From the NCBI GenBank assembly GCA_002396125.1, contig DGWL01000091.1, forward strand, positions 1-16,120: a DNA stretch of 16,120 nucleotides. The letters run 5' to 3'. Below are positions 5,930-14,000 of this stretch, in pieces. Numbering within the stretch: position 1 is the first letter of the stretch; the number at the start of each line of letters is the position of its first letter. The stretch comes from Porphyromonadaceae bacterium UBA4259 (GTDB taxonomy: Bacteria > Bacteroidota > Bacteroidia > Bacteroidales > Muribaculaceae). A program made the position numbers and the translations under genes. The notes under the pieces were generated by a model. It was not told the DNA's origin and searched no databases. It saw only the letters and a program-made list of their open reading frames with translations.

Positions 5930-7222
5930 ATGAGAAGGAATAAAATAGATATTATCTCGCTGGGGTGCTCTAAAAATCTGGTGGATTCGGAGCACTTGAT
6001 AGCCCAGTTGATTGCCGCGGGCTATACTGTGGAGCATAATCCCAGCCACATAGATGGCGAGATTGTGGTGGTTAACACGTGCGGTTTCATTCAGGATGCA
6101 CAAGAGGAGTCAATCAACACCATCCTTGAACTGGGCGAGGCGAAGCGCCAGGGGCGCATCAGGCAACTGATGGTGATGGGATGCCTGAGCGAGCGTTTCA
6201 TGGCTGAACTCACACAGGAACTGCCCGAGGTGGACCGTTTCTACGGCAAGTTTAGCTGGAAGCAGATGCTTGCCGACTTGGGCAAGAGCTATCGCGACGA
6301 CCTGGCCAGCGAGCGTTATCTCACCACGCCGCCGCATTATGCCTACATGAAGATTTCGGAAGGGTGCAACCGCTTTTGTGCCTTCTGCGCCATCCCACTC
6401 ATCACGGGTCGCCACAAGAGCGTGCCCATGGAGCAGCTGGTTGCCGAGGCACGCAATCTCGCAAGCCGAGGCGTGAAAGAACTGAATGTTATTGCCCAAG
6501 ACCTCTCGAGCTATGGTCTCGACCTCACGGGCAAGATGATGCTGCCCGAGCTTGTGGAGCAGTTGGCTGCCGTTGAGGGCATCGAGTGGATTAGGTTGCA
6601 CTATGCCTATCCCACCCAGTTCCCATGGGACTTGCTGCCCGTGATGGCTCGGCACGACAACGTGTGCAACTATCTCGACATCGCACTGCAACACATCAGC
6701 AACAAGGTGCTAGCCAACATGCGTCGTCACATCACTCGTGACGAGACGCTTGAGCTCATCCACCGCTTGCGCCGTGAGGTGCCGGGAATTCACCTGCGCA
6801 CAACCCTCATGGTGGGATTCCCGGGCGAGGGAGAAAGTGAATTCCAGGAACTGATGGACTTTGTGCGCGAGGCACGGTTTGAGCGCATGGGCGCCTTTGC
6901 CTACAGCGAGGAAGCCGGCACCTGGGCTGCCAACAACCTTAGTGATGACATTCCTCAGGACGTGAAGAACGACCGCCTGCAGCAACTCATGGACCTGCAA
7001 GAGGAAATATCGATGGAAATTCAGCAGGCCAAGGTGGGAAAAACAATGAAAGTTATTGTCGACCGCGAGGAGGAAGAGTATTACGTTGGCCGCAGCGAGC
7101 ACGACTCGCCCGAGGTCGATCCCGAGGTGCTAATCGCCAAGACCGCCGCGCTCACGCCCGGCCGGTTCTACAACGTGAAAATCACCGAGGCCTTGCCCTT
7201 TGAGCTGATGGCAACGGTGTGA
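5930..7222 (+). CDS. rimO: Ribosomal protein S12 methylthiotransferase RimO
   Basis: 430 residues, full length. RimO is a radical-SAM enzyme that adds a methylthio group to a conserved aspartate of ribosomal protein S12. The N-terminal UPF0004 domain has its three cluster cysteines, Cys13 ('SLGCSKNLVDSE'), Cys51 ('VNTCGF') and Cys85 ('MGCLSER'). The radical-SAM motif CNRFCAFC supplies Cys146, Cys150 and Cys153. The C-terminal ~65 residues form the TRAM domain. The 'GCSKNLVDSE' signature separates RimO from the tRNA enzyme MiaB. The order ftsY-rimO recurs in Bacteroidota. No clear terminator follows; a weak TACCGCC/GGCGGTA pair lies at 7296-7328 without a T tract. Confidence 0.95.
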   Translation: MRRNKIDIISLGCSKNLVDSEHLIAQLIAAGYTVEHNPSHIDGEIVVVNTCGFIQDAQEESINTILELGEAKRQGRIRQLMVMGCLSERFMAELTQELPEVDRFYGKFSWKQMLADLGKSYRDDLASERYLTTPPHYAYMKISEGCNRFCAFCAIPLITGRHKSVPMEQLVAEARNLASRGVKELNVIAQDLSSYGLDLTGKMMLPELVEQLAAVEGIEWIRLHYAYPTQFPWDLLPVMARHDNVCNYLDIALQHISNKVLANMRRHITRDETLELIHRLRREVPGIHLRTTLMVGFPGEGESEFQELMDFVREARFERMGAFAYSEEAGTWAANNLSDDIPQDVKNDRLQQLMDLQEEISMEIQQAKVGKTMKVIVDREEEEYYVGRSEHDSPEVDPEVLIAKTAALTPGRFYNVKITEALPFELMATV

Positions 7223-7381
7223 TTGTGTCGGTGTCATAGCAGATGTGTAATAATACCTGCCGATATACTGTTTAATCTCGATTTTATTTCCCCGTTACCG
7301 CCCGATGTTGTATTAATAATTGGCGGTAGAGGCGGTGTGCAAGTTTAGAAAGGGGTGATAACCAGGTGTGTGCGCTGGTTG

Positions 7382-7669
7382 CTACTTTGTGGTGGTGTCT
7401 TCTTGGGGAGTGTCGTCGGCATAGGTGCCATATTGTTGTTGCTCGAGTTCCTCCTCGCGTTGCTGTCGCAGTTGTTCTTTCTTGCGCAATGAGAAGTAGA
7501 GCAGCACAATGATAATTAGTCCCACGCCAATGATGCCAAAGTAATAAAGGTATTCGCCACGCTCTAGGCGATCACGGCCAATCCATGCCATGGCTGCGAG
7601 GTAGGCGAGCATGATGAGAGGGAACACAACCGAGCGCTTAATCTTGCTTTTCTTGTTCATTGTCTTCAT
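7382..7669 (-). CDS. Small two-helix membrane protein with a charged C-terminal tail
   Basis: 95 residues from the ATG at 7669, or 92 from a second ATG at 7660 (residue 4). A basic N-terminus (KKSKIKR) precedes two hydrophobic helices at about 14-30 and 40-60, separated by a short loop 'GRDRLERGEYLY'. After them comes a Lys/Arg/Glu/Gln-rich, probably helical stretch and an Asp/Thr-rich end. The positive-inside rule favours both termini in the cytoplasm. Its start lies within the 3' end of the upstream exonuclease gene (overlap of 32 or 23 bp), which suggests translational coupling. I do not recognise a named family; similar small proteins next to this exonuclease occur in Bacteroidota, as far as I recall. 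A weak AACCAG/CTGGTT pair (7360-7380) follows, without a T tract. Confidence 0.75.
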   Translation of the reverse strand: MKTMNKKSKIKRSVVFPLIMLAYLAAMAWIGRDRLERGEYLYYFGIIGVGLIIIVLLYFSLRKKEQLRQQREEELEQQQYGTYADDTPQEDTTTK

Positions 7670-8273
7670 TAATAATATAGGGTGATAGATTAGGGTTGAA
7701 AAGTCCGTCTTTCAGGTGGTTATAAATCTTGAGACAAGCCCAGGCATCGACGGCTCCATAGTTTTGCTGGGCCGCGCTCAGTTCGGGCGCTTCCCAGTTG
7801 GTGAGTTGCTGTCCCTTGGCAATCTTGCCACCAAAGAGGATAGCATAAATCTTTTGCAGGCTGATGTCGCTGATGCAGTAGTCACCCACCACGTCTTGGA
7901 GGTCGATGAAACCTTGTGGCTGGTTGCAGTTGTCAAACTTGCTCATTATCTTGAAATCGTCGTGTAGCGAGAGTCCCACCTTAATGTACTCGGGGTTGGC
8001 CAAATAACTTGCCAGTGCTGTGGGGATTCCAATCTTGCAGGTGCGAAAGAGGAAACAATCGTCGAGAGTGGAAATTTGGATTAGCGCCGTCTTGTGTACC
8101 ACTCCCTTGCGGAACGAAGGCCTTGTCTCGGTGTCGAAACCCACGATGGGTGTCTTGCTGAGCACTCTTACAGCCTCGTTGACATGAAGCATTGAGTCGA
8201 TAACGTGAATGTCGCCAGGAAACATCACTTGCGGCATTTGCTGAATTTGTGTTTTTTCAATAGAAATTTTCAC
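7638..8273 (-). CDS. DEDDy 3'-5' exonuclease domain protein (RNase D-like)
   Basis: 211 residues consisting mainly of one 3'-5' exonuclease domain. Metal-binding residues of the DEDD superfamily are visible: Asp47 and Glu49 in 'GFDTETRP' (ExoI), Asp105/Asp106 in 'SLHDDFK' (ExoII), and Tyr172 and Asp176 in 'NYGAVDAWAC' (ExoIII, the DEDDy form). There is no HRDC domain, so it is shorter than true RNase D; its substrate (RNA or DNA) cannot be told from the sequence. The start is GTG (8273-8271), supported by AGGAGAG about 10 bp upstream, an unusually clear Shine-Dalgarno sequence for this window, and by a promoter at 8359-8388. The downstream two-helix membrane protein starts inside its 3' end. 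Confidence 0.88.
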   Translation of the reverse strand: MKISIEKTQIQQMPQVMFPGDIHVIDSMLHVNEAVRVLSKTPIVGFDTETRPSFRKGVVHKTALIQISTLDDCFLFRTCKIGIPTALASYLANPEYIKVGLSLHDDFKIMSKFDNCNQPQGFIDLQDVVGDYCISDISLQKIYAILFGGKIAKGQQLTNWEAPELSAAQQNYGAVDAWACLKIYNHLKDGLFNPNLSPYIINEDNEQEKQD

Positions 8274-8358
8274 CTTTTATTCTCTCCTCGATTGACTGTT
8301 ACAGTGTGACAGTGTTGCGTGCATGCATGGCGACATCATCACACTATTTTTGGTAGTG

Positions 8359-8388
8359 CAAAATTAATAAATAATATTGTATTTGCAA
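8359..8388 (-). promoter_or_regulatory. Promoter of the exonuclease gene
   Basis: Read on the minus strand: TTG (8388-8386), a 19-bp spacer, and TAATTTTG (8366-8359), a full match to the Bacteroidota -7 element. Transcription would start near 8352, leaving a leader of about 80 nt that contains the short repeat ACAGTGTGACAGTGT. Confidence 0.7.
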
Positions 8389-8481
8389 CCAAAATGCCGC
8401 TTTTTAACATACCACGAGATGTTACATTTTCGCATTGCTTGCGAAATGAGTTGTGTATCAGGCAAATGTCGGGGGAATAGA

Positions 8482-9306
8482 TTACTCAATGTCGTTCACT
8501 TGCGGGATGGGAGTCTTGTTGCGGCTGTTGAGGCCACGATAGGTGCCGGCAATGTCGTCGAGGGTGATGCTGATGTCGCGGTTCACCACTTGCGGCTCGC
8601 TGGCACGGCTGTGGGAAAAGAGCCAGTCATACATCTGCTTGAGATAGAAAATCCTGGCAGGCCTGCCGTGGTTCACTCCCGGCAACCAGGTGTAGCGCAG
8701 CAGGTCATCGTTGTCCTCGCGCTTGAGAGCTTCGACCACAGCCTTCGACTTTGAGATGGGCACGGCGCGGTCGGCGGTGCCATGAATAATCCATAGCGGC
8801 AGCTCGCCCATGGGCTGCACGTCGGTGAGTGTGGTGCCGCCCGCAACCGCTATTGCGGCGGCAAAAGTGGTGGGATAGGTGCCCACAAGATCCATGATGC
8901 CATAGCCGCCCAAACTCATGCCCACGGCATAAATGCTGTCGGTATCGACCCGATAGTTGTCGGTCACCCAGTCAATCACGTTCTTGAGTCGCTCTGGTTT
9001 CCACCCGCCACCCGGATTTTGCGGAGCTATGACCATGGCGTTGATTTCGCGGCCCATCTTGATGGCGTCGAGGGTGTAGTAGCGGTCAACTGCCCGCAGT
9101 GAGCGCCCGCACAGGGCTTGTCCGTGCAAGTAGAGCACTAGTGGGAAATCGCGTTGTGGTTGGTCGGCATAGGCCTGCGGCGCATAGAGCCAAAAGTTGT
9201 AACCGTTATCCACTTTGCCCTTGATGGCAGCAACTTTGCCTATTTGGGCCTGGGCCATGGGTGTGATAGTGAGGAATAAAAAGAGTATTGCTAATAATTT
9301 TTTCAT
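8482..9306 (-). CDS. Secreted alpha/beta hydrolase (esterase/peptidase, COG4099-like)
   Basis: 274 residues from the ATG at 9306-9304. An in-frame TTG at 9333 would add nine residues in front of the signal peptide, so I prefer the ATG. A signal peptide of about 20 residues (MKKLLAILFLFLTITPMAQA, then Gln) points to the periplasm or beyond. The catalytic triad of an alpha/beta hydrolase is visible: Ser131 in 'GMSLGGYG', Asp179 in 'HGTADRAVP' and His213 in 'GVNHGRP'. 'PLVLYLHG' (55-62) starts the oxyanion-hole strand. This arrangement resembles predicted peptidases and feruloyl-esterase or PHB-depolymerase-like enzymes; the true substrate is unknown, with carbohydrate esters being one possibility in a gut Bacteroidales. 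It follows queG by 23 bp on the same strand. Confidence 0.87.
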   Translation of the reverse strand: MKKLLAILFLFLTITPMAQAQIGKVAAIKGKVDNGYNFWLYAPQAYADQPQRDFPLVLYLHGQALCGRSLRAVDRYYTLDAIKMGREINAMVIAPQNPGGGWKPERLKNVIDWVTDNYRVDTDSIYAVGMSLGGYGIMDLVGTYPTTFAAAIAVAGGTTLTDVQPMGELPLWIIHGTADRAVPISKSKAVVEALKREDNDDLLRYTWLPGVNHGRPARIFYLKQMYDWLFSHSRASEPQVVNRDISITLDDIAGTYRGLNSRNKTPIPQVNDIE

Positions 9307-9329
9307 GAGTGTTTCGGTTGTGAGTAGAA

Positions 9330-10247
9330 TCAATCAATATCATCGCTGAGCAGGCGTGCGTTGCGCTGCAGTCCTGCCAGCTTGGCGCGCTTGACGGCGC
9401 TGTGGGAAAATATGCGCGAGAATTCGGGCTGTGTCATGTCGAGAATTTGGCGGCGCGTGAGTGACAACAGTAGGTCGCTGGGGTGGAACTCGGCAATGCC
9501 AGTGGGCACCGCGTCGCGGTTGTGAGGGCAGCATTGCTGGCAAGTGTCGCAGCCGTACACGCGGTTGCCAATAACATCGTCAACCCACTCGGGAAGCTCG
9601 CCCTTGTGCTCAATGGTGAGGCACGAGAGGCAACGGCGCGCGTCGACCGTGTCGCCACAGCGCAGAGCTCCGGTGGGACAAGCTTTCTCGCATGCGTGGC
9701 ACTGCAGGCACTGCTGCAGGCAAGGCTCGTCGGGTTCAAGCTCAAGAGTGGTGAGCAACACACCCAGGAAGAAATAGGAGCCACGGCCGGGGATGATGAG
9801 CTGGTTGTTGAGCCCGATGAAGCCCACGCCGGCCTGTTGCGCCCAGTAGCGCTCGCGCAACGGTGCCGAGTCGACACACGCTCGCGATGAGGCACCGGTT
9901 TCCTGCTCAATGTTGCTTGCCAGTTGCCACAGCCGCTTCTTCACCACCTCATGGTAGTCGCGGCCATAGGCGTAGTAGGCAACCTGTGGCGCATGCTTTG
10001 GCTGGAATCGCTGCGGATAGTAGTTCATAGCCACCACAATCACCGATTTCGCTCCCGGCAACAGCCGAGCCGGGTCGTCGCGCAGCTCACTGTTGCCCGC
10101 AGCCCATTGCATGCACCCGTTCTTGCCCTGATTGAGCCAAGAGTTGTAGCGATTGAGCGCCTCGTCGTCGACGCGACGTGCGCGGGCAATGCCACAGGCA
10201 TCAAAACCCAGTTGGTGTGCAATGTGCTTTATGTGAGAGCTTTGCAT
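9330..10247 (-). CDS. queG: Epoxyqueuosine reductase QueG
   Basis: 305 residues from the ATG at 10247-10245. The frame remains open upstream to 10316, but that would overlap the preceding gene and add a segment unlike the family, so the inner ATG is preferred. QueG reduces epoxyqueuosine to queuosine in tRNA using cobalamin and two [4Fe-4S] clusters. The C-terminal half has the two ferredoxin-like motifs: Cys180, Cys183, Cys186, Cys190-Pro, and Cys233, Cys236, Cys240-Pro, plus Cys206 and Cys209. 'VDSAPLRER' (125-133) holds the conserved aspartate (Asp126) of the active site. The neighbours (deacetylase 37 bp upstream, hydrolase 23 bp downstream) are not queuosine genes. Confidence 0.94.
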   Translation of the reverse strand: MQSSHIKHIAHQLGFDACGIARARRVDDEALNRYNSWLNQGKNGCMQWAAGNSELRDDPARLLPGAKSVIVVAMNYYPQRFQPKHAPQVAYYAYGRDYHEVVKKRLWQLASNIEQETGASSRACVDSAPLRERYWAQQAGVGFIGLNNQLIIPGRGSYFFLGVLLTTLELEPDEPCLQQCLQCHACEKACPTGALRCGDTVDARRCLSCLTIEHKGELPEWVDDVIGNRVYGCDTCQQCCPHNRDAVPTGIAEFHPSDLLLSLTRRQILDMTQPEFSRIFSHSAVKRAKLAGLQRNARLLSDDID

Positions 10248-10284
10248 TTGTTTACCGATTTCCCTGTGAAACTTGGATGCTGGA

Positions 10285-10911
10285 TTAAGTTTTGTTATTG
10301 CCTCCCAAAACGCCAAATTTATAACCTTGCTGTTGCAGCCACTCGATAGCTAGCGGCAGTGCATATCGCATGTTGCGCTCGGCCTTGAGCGAGTCGTGAA
10401 ACACTATAATGGAGCCGTTGCGGGCATAGCGCTTCACGTTGCCCAGCACTTGCTCGGGCGAGAGTTTATTGCTGTAGTCGCGAGTGACTAGGTCATACAT
10501 GATGATGGTGAAACGTGCTCGCAGCACCTTGCTCTGTCCCCAGCGCAACAGTCCGTGCGGCGGCCTGAAAAGAGTGCTGTGGATGAGCTCATGAGCCTTG
10601 AACACGTTGTGCAGATAGCTTCGCGTGGTGACGTGCGCTCCCTGCACGTGGTTCATGGTGTGGTTGCCCACGCTGTGTCCGCGGCGTTTCACTTCTTCCA
10701 TCAGCTCGGGGTGGCGTGCCACGTTGTCGCCCACCATGAAGAAGGTGGCCTTGACGCCATAGCGGTCGAGAGTGTCGAGCACCCACGGTGTGACCTCGGG
10801 GATGGGGCCGTCGTCAAAAGTGAGATAGACCGTCTTGTCGTGCTTAGCGATGCGCCAGATGGTCTCGGGAAAAAGCATGCGGTAGAGCAGCGGCGGTCGT
10901 TCGATGAACAT
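10285..10911 (-). CDS. Polysaccharide deacetylase (NodB homology, CE4)
   Basis: 208 residues, nearly all NodB domain. The five CE4 motifs are present: 'TFDDGP' (31-36; catalytic base Asp33, metal-binding Asp34), 'GNHTMNH' (82-88; zinc ligands His84 and His88), 'RPPHG' (116-120), 'YDLVTRDY' (139-146) and 'IIVFHDS' (168-174; His172). CE4 enzymes remove N- or O-acetyl groups from chitooligosaccharides, peptidoglycan or xylan. No signal peptide is visible, although the first 20 residues are moderately hydrophobic, so its location and substrate are open. It is the first gene of a close minus-strand series with queG. A terminator for the gene before it lies at 10940-10987; a partial -7-like TACTTTAT sits only about 5 bp before the ATG, so its own promoter is unclear. 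Confidence 0.92.
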   Translation of the reverse strand: MFIERPPLLYRMLFPETIWRIAKHDKTVYLTFDDGPIPEVTPWVLDTLDRYGVKATFFMVGDNVARHPELMEEVKRRGHSVGNHTMNHVQGAHVTTRSYLHNVFKAHELIHSTLFRPPHGLLRWGQSKVLRARFTIIMYDLVTRDYSNKLSPEQVLGNVKRYARNGSIIVFHDSLKAERNMRYALPLAIEWLQQQGYKFGVLGGNNKT

Positions 10912-10939
10912 GATAAAGTAGATATATATTCATTAAAAA

Positions 10940-10987
10940 ACACCACCAGAGTTTTTGGGGGACTACAGTGTCATGCCCTGGTGGTGT
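10940..10987 (-). terminator. Rho-independent terminator of the DUF2723 gene
   Basis: Read on the minus strand, ACACCACCAG (10987-10978) pairs perfectly with CTGGTGGTGT (10949-10940) and is followed directly by a run of T (10940-10935). The 28-nt loop contains further short pairing (GGG with CCC, GAC with GTC). It lies 21 bp after the DUF2723 stop. Confidence 0.85.
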
Positions 10988-11007
10988 GGTTGATTAAGAG
11001 GTGCCGG

Positions 11008-14000
11008 TTATTGTCCCAGCACAGGTGTCAAGCTGTCTTCGGGCTCAACGGCATCGACTTGCTGTGGAGCTTGAGCCGCTTGTGCCGCCATCTGCTGGCG
11101 ATAGATTGCCTCGCGCTCGTCATTGCTCATGGTGAGGTTCTTGAGCATAGCGTCGCTCACGCTCACACCGGCCACGCTCACGCTCTTGAAAGCCTTGATG
11201 AGTGCGTCAACGCCCTGTGGCTTAACCTGACGATAGGTCTCGAAGAGGGCAGGAATGAGTTGCTGCACTATCATGGCATCGGCATTGGAGATGCGGTCCT
11301 CAAGGCCCTCGTCGTAGAGTTTCTCCATGTAGATGGCATACTCGGCATAGCGCTTCAATTCACCCTCGATGAGCTTGGCGGCCTTGTCGAGAGCGGCGGG
11401 ACGATTGCCGTTCTTGCCAATGGCGGCATAGGTCTGCGAGATGTAGAGCGAGAGTCCTGCCTGCAACGGGCAAGCGCTTGTAGGCAGTTTCTTGAGCATG
11501 AGGTCAAGCACTTGCTCGGCCTTGGCATAGCGGTCGGCGGCGCGAGTGGCATCGCCGGCATCAATGGCCTGATCGCCCTCGGTGCATAGTGCGTCGGCGA
11601 GCGAGAAAATCGATGAGCGAGTGGTTGTCACCATGCGTGCTACGGTCTCGTCGAGGTAGATGCTACCTGGAGTAGCGGTGTCGAGACCGCCCCACTTGAA
11701 TTTCTTGGTGACGATGTCGAACATCTTGTCGGTGTTGCAAGGTATGTCGCTGTTTTGGTCACCACCGGTGCGGATGGGCGTAACCTGATAGGCCATGCCG
11801 GTGCACTGCATGTAGGGCGAGAGGCCCATGTAGAGGCTCTCGGGGATGGTGGTGGCAAAGTAGATGGGCCGCTTCCAGTTGCCTGCAATGCAGCTGGCAA
11901 CGAGGTCGATGGTCATCGTTTGGCTAGCGCTCATGCCGCTGCCTGCTGCGGCAGCCAGGTCGATGGCGATGGTATCGCTTGCCTGGTCGCGCAGACGCTC
12001 GGGAATTACGCCCGCTGCGATAGCCGCGTCAACGTTGGCAGGAATAAGCACCTTGGAGTTGCTGAACATGGGCAGGTGATACTGGTTGTTCATAGCCTCG
12101 TCGCTGTAGTAGTGCTTGAATAGCTCATCGACAGTAACTGGCGACTGGTTGGCATATTGCAAGTAGCCATACTGGCGGTTGTCGTAGGCATAGGTCATAG
12201 CGTTGGCATACATGGGCAGTGGCTTGCTGTCGTAGGAAGCACGCTGCATTTGTGCGATATACCAGTCGGTGGCGAGGTAGCTCAGGTTGACGGCACGCAC
12301 GTCGGTGCGCACGCCTTCCACCTCTTGCAGATACCACAACGGGAAGGTGTCGTTGTCGCCGTTGCAGAAGATGATAGCGTCCTTGTCGACACTCTGCAGA
12401 TAGTTCTCGCCAAAGTCGCGGGCGCAGTAGCGTCCCGAGCGGTCGTGGTCGTCCCAGGTTTGGCTCACCATCTGCAAAGGCACTGCCAGACCGATGATAG
12501 CCGCCACGCATGCCATTGCCAGGCTTGCTCCGCCGGTTGCCTGAGGAGCTGTAGCGGTTTCTTTGTCGTCGTCGTTCTCCTCTTTTTTCTTGCTTATCAA
12601 ACTCATGGCGCAGCGCCACAGTGCCGCAACACCCATTCCAATCCAGATGGCGTAGGCGTAGAACGAACCTGCGTAGGCGTAGTCGCGCTCACGCGGTTGG
12701 CTGGGCGTCTGGTTGAGGTAAAGCACAATGGCAATGCCGGTCATGAAGAAGAGGAAGAATACCACCCAGAACTGCTCGATGCCCTTCTTTCCCGCAAAGG
12801 CTTGCCACAGCATGCCAATGATGCCAAGCAGCAGCGGGAGCATGAAGAACACGTTGTGACCCTTGTTGCCGGTGCCGTAGTCGCTGGGCAGGAACTGCTG
12901 GTCGCCCAGTCGGGGATTGTCGATAAATGGCAGGCCGCTAATCCAGTTGCCGCGGGTCACGTCGCCGGGGCCACTGCTCTGCAGGTCGTTTTGGCGGCCG
13001 GCAAAGTTCCACATAAAGTAGCGCCAGTACATGAAGTTGAGCTGGTAGTTGAAGAAGAACTGCATGTTCTCGACAAAGGTGGGCTTGCGCGCACCTATCG
13101 TCTCTCCTCCTTCGCCAACGGTGGCCGAAACTTCCTCGCCAAGCTCGCTCTCGTCGGCATATCCCAGCAGGCTGGCATAGTCGGCTGCATGAGCGGCGCT
13201 GTGGATGCGCGGGAAGAGCATCTCGGTCTCGGGGGCATAGGTGGGCGACTCCGATGGGCCCAGGTTGATGTACTCACTGGGCTGGTCGTCGCTGGTCTTC
13301 ACCACGCGGGCGTAGCGGTTGGGGCCTTCTTTTGCCACCATTGTGCCATCGCTAGAGCGAACCACAGGCGAGTAGAGAGTGTTGCCGTAGATGAGTGGCG
13401 ACTTGCCATACTGGTCGCGGCTCAGGTAGCTGGTGAGGGCGAAGGGGCTATTGGGTGAATTCTCGTCGAGAGGCAGGTTGGCACTACTGCGAATGAGCAC
13501 CAAGCCGTAGCTCGAGAAACCAATGAAAATCATCATGATGCACAAGATGATGTTGCTGAAGAGGCGGGGCGAGAGGCTCTTGGCAAACTTGAACAGATAT
13601 ACTGCCAAGGCAATAATCAAGATGAGTGGGATGATGATGCCGTCGCCAATGAAGAGCATGCCCGACATCACGATGCTCAACAGCACGCTCAGGCGCTTGC
13701 GAGTCTCGCTCTTGTCGGCATGGAGTTCATAGAGTGCCCAGCCGAAGAGTGCCAGCAGCAGCACGGCATAGAAGAGCACGCCGCTGTTGTAGCCCATGTG
13801 CAGGGTATTGACAAAGAAGAGCTCAAAGTAGCCTGCCAGCTCAATGAAGCCAGGTTCCAGTCCGTAGAGGATGAGCACAATGACAACAAACGAGATGAGC
13901 AGTGTTATCAACGAACCCTTCGCCGTGCTTTCCTTGCTCCTGCGGTAGTAGAAGATGAGTGCAATGGCGGGGATGGCGAGCAGGTTCAACAAGTGCACGC

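Noticed and set aside
8425..8448. CATTTTCGC/GCGAAATG inverted repeat as terminator of the secreted hydrolase gene
   Set aside because: The stem has a bulge and no T tract follows in the minus-strand direction, so the call is too weak.
9307..9333. Longer start (TTG at 9333) for the secreted hydrolase
   Set aside because: It would place nine polar residues before a typical signal peptide and overlap the queG stop; the ATG at 9306 fits better.
10248..10316. Longer N-terminus of QueG
   Set aside because: It would overlap the deacetylase gene by 32 bp and the added residues do not look like the family; the ATG at 10247 starts the conserved region.
12157..13458. 433-codon open frame on the plus strand opposite the DUF2723 gene (and similar ones at 10555-11589 and 13720-14673)
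   Set aside because: Shadows of G/C-rich coding DNA; the His/Val/Gly-rich translations show no domain and the opposite strand is a well-supported gene.
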